Shown piece after piece: positions 58,781 through 64,000 of a stretch of DNA of 64,000 bases. Position 1 is the stretch's first letter, and each line of letters opens with the position of its first letter. Made by a program: the position numbers and the translations under genes. The notes beneath the pieces are model-generated. The model ran no database searches. It saw nothing but the letters and a program-made list of their open reading frames with translations, and was not told the DNA's origin. The DNA comes from Pseudofrankia sp. DC12 (GTDB lineage Bacteria > Actinomycetota > Actinomycetes > Frankiales > Frankiaceae), in NCBI RefSeq assembly GCF_000966285.1, contig NZ_KQ031391.1:554978-618977 (forward strand), given 5' to 3'.

Positions 58781-59866
58781 GTGAATCCCCAGTCTCTGTG
58801 TACCCCTGTCCGGCACTGCGCCGTCCCGCCGAACCTGCTCGAACGGATCATCCGAAACGGCACCGACGAGCAGCGCGACTGGGCCCTGCAGACCCTCGCT
58901 CTGGACAACACGCAACGCACCGTCCGCGTGCACAACGCGCTCGTCACCGAGTTCTGGGGCGGCCGGCGCCCCCGGCCCACCCCGGCGCCGAAGCCGGCCC
59001 CGACCAGCGGGCTGCGCCGCACGATCGACGACGAGAAGGGCAGCGAGAACCTGCCCGGCACCACGGTGCGCACCGAGGGCCAGGCGCCGACCGCCGATGT
59101 GGAGGTCAACGAGGCGTACGACGGGCTCGGCGCGACGTACACCTTCTACTCCGAGGTCCTGTCCCGGAACTCGGTCGACGACCACGGCCTGCCGCTGATC
59201 GCCTCGGTCCACTACGGCGACCACTACGACAACGCCTTCTGGAACGGCGACCAGATGGTCTTCGGCGACGGCGACGGTGAGCTGTTCAACCGGTTCACCG
59301 TCTCGCTCGACGTGATCGGCCACGAGCTGACCCACGGCGTCACGCAGTACACGGCCGGGCTCGCCTATCTCAACCAGGCCGGGGCGCTCAACGAGTCGGT
59401 CAGCGACGTCTTCGGTTCGCTGGTCAAGCAGTACAAGCTCGGGCAGAAGGCGTCGGACGCCGACTGGCTGATCGGGGCCGGCCTGCTGGCCCCGGGCGTG
59501 CAGGGCGAGGCGCTGCGGTCGATGAAGGCGCCGGGAACCGCGTTCGACGACCCGACGCTCGGCAAGGACGACCAGCCGGCCAAGATGTCCGGCTATGTTT
59601 ACACCACTTCGGACAACGGCGGCGTGCACACCAACTCCGGCATCCCCAACCACGCGTTCTACCTCGCCGCCATCGCGCTCGGCGGGCACGCCTGGGAGAA
59701 GGCCGGCAAGATCTGGTACGCCACCCTGACCTCGGGGCGGGTCAAGGCGAGCTCCACCTTCGCCCAGTTCGCCACCCTCACCGTCTCCGAGGCCAGGACC
59801 CTCTTCGGCTCGACCGAGGCGCAGGCCGTCCAGGACGCCTGGAAGCAGGTCGGCATCAAGGTGTGA
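58781..59866 (+). CDS. Protealysin-like M4 metalloprotease
   Basis: A 361-residue thermolysin-family protease. Zinc site H181-E182-x-x-H185 in VIGHELTHGVTQ, third ligand Glu205 in NESVSDVFG, and the C-terminal DNGGVHTNSGIPNHAF with the catalytic His region. The short N-terminal propeptide (CAVPPNLLERIIRNGTDE) and absence of a signal peptide are those of protealysin, not of secreted thermolysins, which suggests a cytoplasmic or non-classically released enzyme. GTG at 58781 has GGAG 6 bases upstream. An emfourin-like inhibitor gene follows at 60172. Confidence 0.92.
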   Translation: MNPQSLCTPVRHCAVPPNLLERIIRNGTDEQRDWALQTLALDNTQRTVRVHNALVTEFWGGRRPRPTPAPKPAPTSGLRRTIDDEKGSENLPGTTVRTEGQAPTADVEVNEAYDGLGATYTFYSEVLSRNSVDDHGLPLIASVHYGDHYDNAFWNGDQMVFGDGDGELFNRFTVSLDVIGHELTHGVTQYTAGLAYLNQAGALNESVSDVFGSLVKQYKLGQKASDADWLIGAGLLAPGVQGEALRSMKAPGTAFDDPTLGKDDQPAKMSGYVYTTSDNGGVHTNSGIPNHAFYLAAIALGGHAWEKAGKIWYATLTSGRVKASSTFAQFATLTVSEARTLFGSTEAQAVQDAWKQVGIKV

Positions 59867-59894
59867 CGACCGCGAGCCGCCGGCCCTGGGCCGC

Positions 59895-59934
59895 GGCGCG
59901 ACGAGCCGGGCCACCTGGCCCGGCTCGTCGCGCC
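59895..59934 (+). terminator. Hairpin between protease and inhibitor genes
   Basis: About 18 paired bases (GGCGCGACGAGCCGGGCC with its complement) and a tiny loop, 28 bases past the protease stop. Likely a terminator, so the two genes are probably separately transcribed. The rest of 59867-60112 has no gene. Confidence 0.75.
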
Positions 59935-60112
59935 GCCTCGACCGGGCGGCGACCGACGTAGGTCCCAGCTGGGTCCAGGCGGCAGACCGCACCATGGGGC
60001 AGAAACGGAGGCGTCAGACCAACGGAGGTGTCGGTCCAACGCCGGCGTCACACCAGCTGAAGCGTCCGGCTGACGGGGGCACCGGTCAGAAAATGGCGTC
60101 GACGGGACGGCG

Positions 60113-60149
60113 GATCAGGGGGACAACGGCCAGATCGGGGGGACAATGG
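60113..60149 (+). repeat. 17-base direct repeat upstream of the emfourin-like gene
   Basis: GATCAGGGGGACAACGG (60113) and GATCGGGGGGACAATGG (60133) are 20 bases apart, two helical turns, with two mismatches. It lies 23-59 bases before the ATG at 60172 and looks like a tandem operator. Confidence 0.5.
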
Positions 60150-60171
60150 AGCTCATGAGGGACTGTCGGTC

Positions 60172-60489
60172 ATGAGCGGCGACCCACGAGTCCGGGTCGT
60201 GCTGGAACGGTCGGGTGGTTTCGCGGGCCGCACGATCCGGCGCGGGCTGGACACCGCCGTGCTGCCTGCCGGCGATGCCGCGGCGCTGCGCGCGCTTGTC
60301 GCAGGCCTCCCCGCCGCGCCGCCGGCCCGGCCCGCGGCGGCGACCGGCCCGGACCGGTTCACCTACGCCGTCGAGGTCGACGCCGGGGACCGCCACGACG
60401 TGCACCATTTCGCCGAGCCCGTCCCCGAGGCCGCGAAACCGCTCATCCAGCTGCTCTCCGCGGCACCGCTGCTCCCCGCCCGCCGCTGA
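60172..60489 (+). CDS. Emfourin-like M4-protease inhibitor
   Basis: A 105-residue protein. The pattern RVVLERSGGFAGRTIRRGLD, then DTAVLP, the Leu-rich helix AALRALVAGLP, PDRFTYAVEVDAGDRHDVHHF and the end PEAAKPLIQLLSAAP correspond to the emfourin family, small proteins encoded beside protealysin-like proteases and shown for the Serratia pair to inhibit the enzyme. No signal peptide, as in the partner. Assignment rests on my memory of the family pattern plus the position 305 bases after the protease gene. Confidence 0.75.
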   Translation: MSGDPRVRVVLERSGGFAGRTIRRGLDTAVLPAGDAAALRALVAGLPAAPPARPAAATGPDRFTYAVEVDAGDRHDVHHFAEPVPEAAKPLIQLLSAAPLLPARR

Positions 60490-60907
60490 CAGACCACCCG
60501 GGCGTTCGTCCGCATCCCAGGCGGGCCGCCGCACGGGTCTCGCGGCGCCCACTGCCTCGCCGCCGGCCGTTGCCGCACCGCCGGGCATCTCATCCCGCAG
60601 CCGCGTCCCGGAGCCTCAGTTCACTCATCCACCAGGGCTGCGGCCGTACCTTGATCCGCGACCACCAGGTGCGAGTTCAGACTGGAACCGCGAGGTGGCT
60701 TCGCAGTCGACGACCGCGGCAGGATGAAGGCGCGCCCCACCGGCACGGCGGGGACCAGGCAGAAAACCGTTTGTTCGCTGTGCGGATTTACTCCATTCTG
60801 GTCAGACCCGGGCGGCACTTGTCGGGCGGATTACCGGCAGATCACCTTTGGTGTGCCGGCGACCACGACTGTCCCGCCGTAACTCACCCGAAGGAGTGTT
60901 TTCCGTC
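60490..60907. other. Intergenic region before rtcB
   Basis: 418 bases, no gene seen. AAGGAG at 60891 is the rtcB ribosome site. TTGTCG at 60817 is a weak -35 candidate. A short AT-rich stretch (60778-60797) stands out from the surrounding composition. Confidence 0.5.
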
Positions 60908-62122
60908 ATGATGCCGCTGGCGCGGCTCGGTGGGGCGCAGGCCCCGATCTGGCTGTGGACTCAGCCGGAGAACGTCGAAAGCGCCGCTCTCGACCAGCTG
61001 CGCGCGATCGCGAATCTTCCTTACATTCATCACCACGTTGCCGTGATGCCCGATGTTCATCTCGGCAAGGGCGCGACCGTCGGCTCCGTCGTGGCGATGC
61101 GTGACGCGGTCTCGCCGGCAGCCGTCGGCGTCGACATCGGCTGTGGGATGGCGGCCCTGCGTACCAGCCTCACCGCGGCCGACCTGCCGGACGACCTGGG
61201 CCCGGTCCGCTCGGCGATCGAGGCAGCGATCCCGGTCGGGCACCGAGGCCACACCGAGATCTCCACCCGGGTGCGCCGCAACGACGACCTGTGGGACGCC
61301 TTCGACCTGCTGCATCCGGCGGTGAAGGGCCGGCTGGACCGGGCCATGGCGCAGTTGGGCACGCTCGGCTCCGGTAACCACTTCATCGAGCTGTGCCTGG
61401 ACGCCGACGACGCGGTCTGGATGATGCTGCACTCCGGCTCCCGGAACATCGGCAAGGAGCTGGCCGACGTCCACATCGGGGTCGCGAAGGGCCTGGCGCA
61501 CAACGTCGGGCTGCCGGACCGGGACCTGGCCGTGTTCCTCGCCGGGACGCCGGAGATGGCCGCGTACCGCCATGACCTGCGCTGGGCCCAGGACTACGCG
61601 CGGCGCAACCGGGAGACGATGCTGGACCTGTACGCCCGCACGCTGCGCCAGTTCTTCCCGACGCTACGGGTGCCGTGCCCGCCGGCGGAGGGCCCGCGCG
61701 CCGGCGACGCCGCCTACGCCAGCGTGAACTGCCACCACAACTACGTCGCCGAGGAGCACCACTACGGCGGCGACGTGCTGGTGACCCGCAAGGGCGCAAT
61801 CTCGGCCCGGTCCGGCGAGTACGGCATCATCCCCGGCTCGATGGGGACCGGCTCCTACCTCGTCCGTGGCCGCGGCAACCCGGCGGCGTTCGCGTCGGCC
61901 CCGCACGGGGCTGGCCGCCGGATGAGCCGGAACAAGGCGCGCAGGACGTTCACCGTCGACGACCTGATGGCCCAGACCGCCGGCGTCGAGTGCCGCACCG
62001 ACCCGGGGGTACTCGACGAGATCCCCGCCGCCTACAAGGACATCGACGAGGTCATCGGATATAGCGACAGCCTTGTAGAAGTTGTGGCCCAGCTGCGCGC
62101 GGTGCTCTGCGTGAAGGGCTGA
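60908..62122 (+). CDS. rtcB: RtcB-type RNA ligase
   Basis: A 404-residue RtcB, which joins 2',3'-cyclic phosphate (or 3'-phosphate) and 5'-hydroxyl RNA ends using GTP and Mn. Seen: MPDVHLGKGATVGSVV, GVDIGCGMAALR (metal Asp and Cys), GTLGSGNHFIEL, MLHSGSRNIG, NCHHNYVAEEHH, GSMGTGSYLVRG, and the guanylylated-His motif HGAGRRMSR. It is of the shorter form. The ATG at 60908 follows AAGGAG by 11 bases; 60911 is a possible alternative. No archease or RtcA gene lies beside it. The substrate in actinomycetes is unknown; tRNA repair is plausible. Confidence 0.93.
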   Translation: MMPLARLGGAQAPIWLWTQPENVESAALDQLRAIANLPYIHHHVAVMPDVHLGKGATVGSVVAMRDAVSPAAVGVDIGCGMAALRTSLTAADLPDDLGPVRSAIEAAIPVGHRGHTEISTRVRRNDDLWDAFDLLHPAVKGRLDRAMAQLGTLGSGNHFIELCLDADDAVWMMLHSGSRNIGKELADVHIGVAKGLAHNVGLPDRDLAVFLAGTPEMAAYRHDLRWAQDYARRNRETMLDLYARTLRQFFPTLRVPCPPAEGPRAGDAAYASVNCHHNYVAEEHHYGGDVLVTRKGAISARSGEYGIIPGSMGTGSYLVRGRGNPAAFASAPHGAGRRMSRNKARRTFTVDDLMAQTAGVECRTDPGVLDEIPAAYKDIDEVIGYSDSLVEVVAQLRAVLCVKG

Positions 62123-62206
62123 CCGGCCGCGCCAGCCAGCAGGCCATGAGGTACGGAGTCGACGACACTCCGGTTACCGACAATCCCCCGTCCAGGTCAT
62201 TCGACT

Positions 62207-62236
62207 GGTTGGCCGGCACCCACGTGCCGGCCAACC
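62207..62236 (+). terminator. Terminator hairpin after rtcB
   Basis: A perfect 13-bp stem (GGTTGGCCGGCAC and its complement) with a 4-base loop, 84 bases past the rtcB stop. Confidence 0.75.
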
Positions 62237-62319
62237 TGGCAAGTGAGCCGCCGTTGCTGGACAAGACCACGGCCACAGTCGCGACCATGGTCGATTGACG
62301 GAGGACCTTCCCCATTTTC

Positions 62320-62351
62320 GGATCTAACGGTGCTTCTAGTCCGTTAGATCC
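62320..62351. promoter_or_regulatory. 11-bp inverted repeat upstream of the STAS gene
   Basis: GGATCTAACGG and its exact complement CCGTTAGATCC flank a 10-base loop. The right arm also starts a direct repeat, CCGTTAGAT / CCGTTGGAT (62341, 62350). It is 60 bases before the STAS start, so it may be an operator or an RNA stem; its low GC is unusual here. Confidence 0.5.
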
Positions 62352-62411
62352 GTTGGATAGGTTGTCCGGGGTTGTCCCGGCTTCTGGCGCTTAGCGGAGG
62401 GAATGAGGCCC

Positions 62412-62867
62412 ATGCCCGACGTCAGGGTGGAATCGGAGCGCGACGACCTCGCGGACCTCGCGGGGGACCAGCCGGATCAGGACCGGCCCGAGGAGGCCCT
62501 GCCAGGCTTCGACGCGGAGCGGCTGGAGATCCAGACCGGCGCGATGCGGGTCGCCGCGACCTTCGAGCCGCCGGTCCTGTCGATCGACGGCGACATTGAC
62601 ACGTCGGTGTTGCCCGCGCTCGTCGGCACGCTCGCCAAGGTCGCCCATCACGGCCGCGGCGACGTCCGGGTCGACCTGGGCCGGCTGCGCCGCGTGGACG
62701 TCGGCGGCCTGCGCGCGCTGGTGGCGTCCGCCGGCAACCTGCACCGCGACGGCCGCGGCCTGGTGCTGCACGCCGTGGCGCCCTGGCTGCTCGGCCTGCT
62801 GATCGTCACCGGCTGGGACGACGCACCCGGCCTTCGCCTCGTCCCGGGCCCGGTGCCAGCCGGCTGA
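62412..62867 (+). CDS. STAS-domain protein (anti-sigma factor antagonist-like)
   Basis: A 151-residue protein: a 40-residue acidic N-terminus, then a STAS domain (PPVLSIDGDIDTSVLPALVG, DVRVDLGRLRRVDVGGLRAL). Antagonists of the SpoIIAA type carry a phosphorylated Ser in D-S-x-G-L; here the position is Val97 (D96-V97-G-G-L), so the usual kinase switch is missing. ATG at 62412 is 11 bases after GGAGG; ATG at 62403 is too close to it. No anti-sigma kinase lies next to it in the window. Confidence 0.8.
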   Translation: MPDVRVESERDDLADLAGDQPDQDRPEEALPGFDAERLEIQTGAMRVAATFEPPVLSIDGDIDTSVLPALVGTLAKVAHHGRGDVRVDLGRLRRVDVGGLRALVASAGNLHRDGRGLVLHAVAPWLLGLLIVTGWDDAPGLRLVPGPVPAG

Positions 62868-62909
62868 CCTCGGCGGCTCGCGCCAACGTCGTCCGTAGAC
62901 TGGCCGCTC

Positions 62910-64000
62910 ATGGCGGGGGTTGACCGGGACAGGCTGGCACGGCTGCTGGACGTCGAGACCACGCGGTTCGTCGCCGCCCACCCGGCCGCGGGGAAGGTGT
63001 TCGAGCGCGCCCGTGCCTCCCAGCTCTCGGGTGTTCCGATGAACTGGATGACGCGCTGGCCCGGCAGCTACCCCGTGGTCGTCGCGACCGCCGCAGGCAG
63101 CCGGCTCACCGACGTCGACGGGCACCACTACGTCGACTTCTGCCTCGGTGACACCGGCGCGATGGCCGGCCACTGCCCGGCACCGACGGTCGCCGCGGTC
63201 ACCGCCCAGGCGGCCTCGGCGATCACCGCGATGCTGCCGTCGCCCGACGCCCCGGCGGTCTCCGAACTGCTCCGCGACCGGTTCGGGCTGCCGCTGTGGC
63301 AGTTCACCCTCACCGCCACGGACGCGAACCGGTTCGTGCTGCGGCTCGCCCGGCAGATCACCGGCCGACCGAAGGTGCTCGTCTTCGACCACTGCTACCA
63401 CGGCACCGTCGACGAGACGGCCGCGACGCTCGACGAGCACGGCGTCGTCGTCGCCCGGCCCGGCACCCTGGGGCCACAGGTCGACCCGGCGCGGACCACC
63501 CGGGTGGTCCAGTTCAACGATCTGGCGGCGTTGGAGCGCGAACTCGCGCGCGGCGACGTCGCCTGTGTCCTCACCGAGCCGGCGTTGACGAACATCGGCA
63601 TCGTGCTGCCCGACGAGGGATTCCACGCGGCGCTGCGGGCCCTGTGTGACGAGCACGGAACACTTCTGGTGATCGACGAGACGCATACGATCTGCGCCGG
63701 CCCGGGCGGATACACCGCGGCCCACGGGCTACGGCCGGATTTCCTGACGATCGGCAAGCCGATCGCGGGCGGCATTCCGATCGGCGCCTACGGGATGACG
63801 GCCGAGGTGGCCGCGAAGGTGCTCGAGCACGACATTCCGCAGCTTACCGATGTCAATGGTACCGGGGGCACTCTCGCCGCGAACCCGGTGTCGTTCGCCG
63901 CCGCGCGGGCCACCCTGGCCGAGGTGCTCACCCCGGCCGCGTTCGCCCGGATGATCAGCCTGGCCGAGCGGTTCGAGGCCGGCACGGCCGGGGCGTTCGC
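62910..64000 (+). CDS. Class III PLP aminotransferase, glutamate-1-semialdehyde mutase-like (3' end cut off)
   Basis: At least 363 residues, running off the window. It opens with an N-terminal arm, then the class III fold: VDFCLGDTGAMAGHCPAP, TATDANRFVLRLARQITGRP, FDHCYHGTVDE (PLP-stacking region), LLVIDETHTICAGPGGY with the PLP Asp, and FLTIGKPIAGGIPIGAYG with the Schiff-base Lys. NGTGGTLAANPVSFAAA is the second phosphate-site block. GSAM-type enzymes normally have an N in TGTEA-like motif; here the threonine block reads TATDAN. It is probably a biosynthetic omega-type transaminase rather than HemL; substrate unknown. Confidence 0.85.
   Translation, partial: MAGVDRDRLARLLDVETTRFVAAHPAAGKVFERARASQLSGVPMNWMTRWPGSYPVVVATAAGSRLTDVDGHHYVDFCLGDTGAMAGHCPAPTVAAVTAQAASAITAMLPSPDAPAVSELLRDRFGLPLWQFTLTATDANRFVLRLARQITGRPKVLVFDHCYHGTVDETAATLDEHGVVVARPGTLGPQVDPARTTRVVQFNDLAALERELARGDVACVLTEPALTNIGIVLPDEGFHAALRALCDEHGTLLVIDETHTICAGPGGYTAAHGLRPDFLTIGKPIAGGIPIGAYGMTAEVAAKVLEHDIPQLTDVNGTGGTLAANPVSFAAARATLAEVLTPAAFARMISLAERFEAGTAGAF

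Noticed and set aside
62910..64000. HemL, glutamate-1-semialdehyde aminomutase proper
   Set aside because: General fold agrees but the substrate-threonine region reads TATDAN and the neighbours are not heme genes, so only the family level is claimed.

Overview
The window is about 72% G+C chromosomal DNA from a filamentous, sporulating-type actinomycete. Gene content (SufR-type suf operon, OpcA, RbpA, a BldD-like protein, WhiA, an SsgA-family protein, GTG/TTG starts, hairpin terminators without U-tracts) and gene order (suf - ABC pair - ctaA - ctaB - tal - zwf - opcA - pgl - secG - tpiA - pgk - gap - whiA - yvcK - rapZ - uvrC - uvrA - uvrB - coaE) match the conserved actinobacterial backbone that Mycobacterium and Streptomyces also carry. 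A Frankia-like organism is my best guess; it rests on general resemblance and was not tested.

Layout. 1-1910: glgA-type glucosyltransferase and a tiny membrane protein. 1963-8821: eight-gene Fe-S assembly operon on the minus strand, sufR-sufB-sufD-Rieske-sufC-sufS-sufU-sufT, mostly translationally coupled and led by an inverted repeat of the SufR operator type. 8922-14142: glycerol kinase, a BldD paralogue that keeps the c-di-GMP-binding signature, an ABC exporter pair and heme A synthase. 14143-15853: toxin-antitoxin island splitting ctaA from ctaB, with an intact MazEF pair and an orphan Phd antitoxin followed by a truncated VapC start. 15854-22674: ctaB and the pentose-phosphate genes tal, zwf, opcA, pgl (no tkt). 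22683-25113: Ser/Thr kinase and RbpA. 25454-33807: a complete peptide-type ABC uptake operon carrying secG inside it and two different substrate-binding lipoproteins; it separates secG from tpiA. 34313-38002: tpiA, pgk and gap, with a large inverted-repeat element between pgk and gap. 38309-43930: whiA-yvcK-rapZ-uvrC operon. 44668-55589: SsgA-like protein, NUDIX protein, uvrA with an SOS box upstream, glycosyltransferase, MBL hydrolase, truncated WYL protein, an inactive-looking site-2 protease homologue, uvrB. 55635-64000: Uma2 protein, sigma-factor remnant, membrane protein, coaE, cupin, protealysin-like protease with an emfourin-like inhibitor, rtcB, STAS protein, and a class III aminotransferase cut by the window edge.

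Themes: Fe-S assembly, heme A and cytochrome oxidase maturation, NADPH production (Zwf with OpcA), triose-phosphate glycolysis, nucleotide excision repair (UvrA, UvrB and UvrC all present) and developmental control (BldD-like, WhiA, SsgA-like). The less ordinary items are the protealysin/emfourin pair, the degenerate S2P homologue, the dispersed intergenic repeat family, the TA island and the rearranged peptide-transport/secG operon. No tRNA, rRNA, CRISPR array, transposase or prophage gene was recognised.
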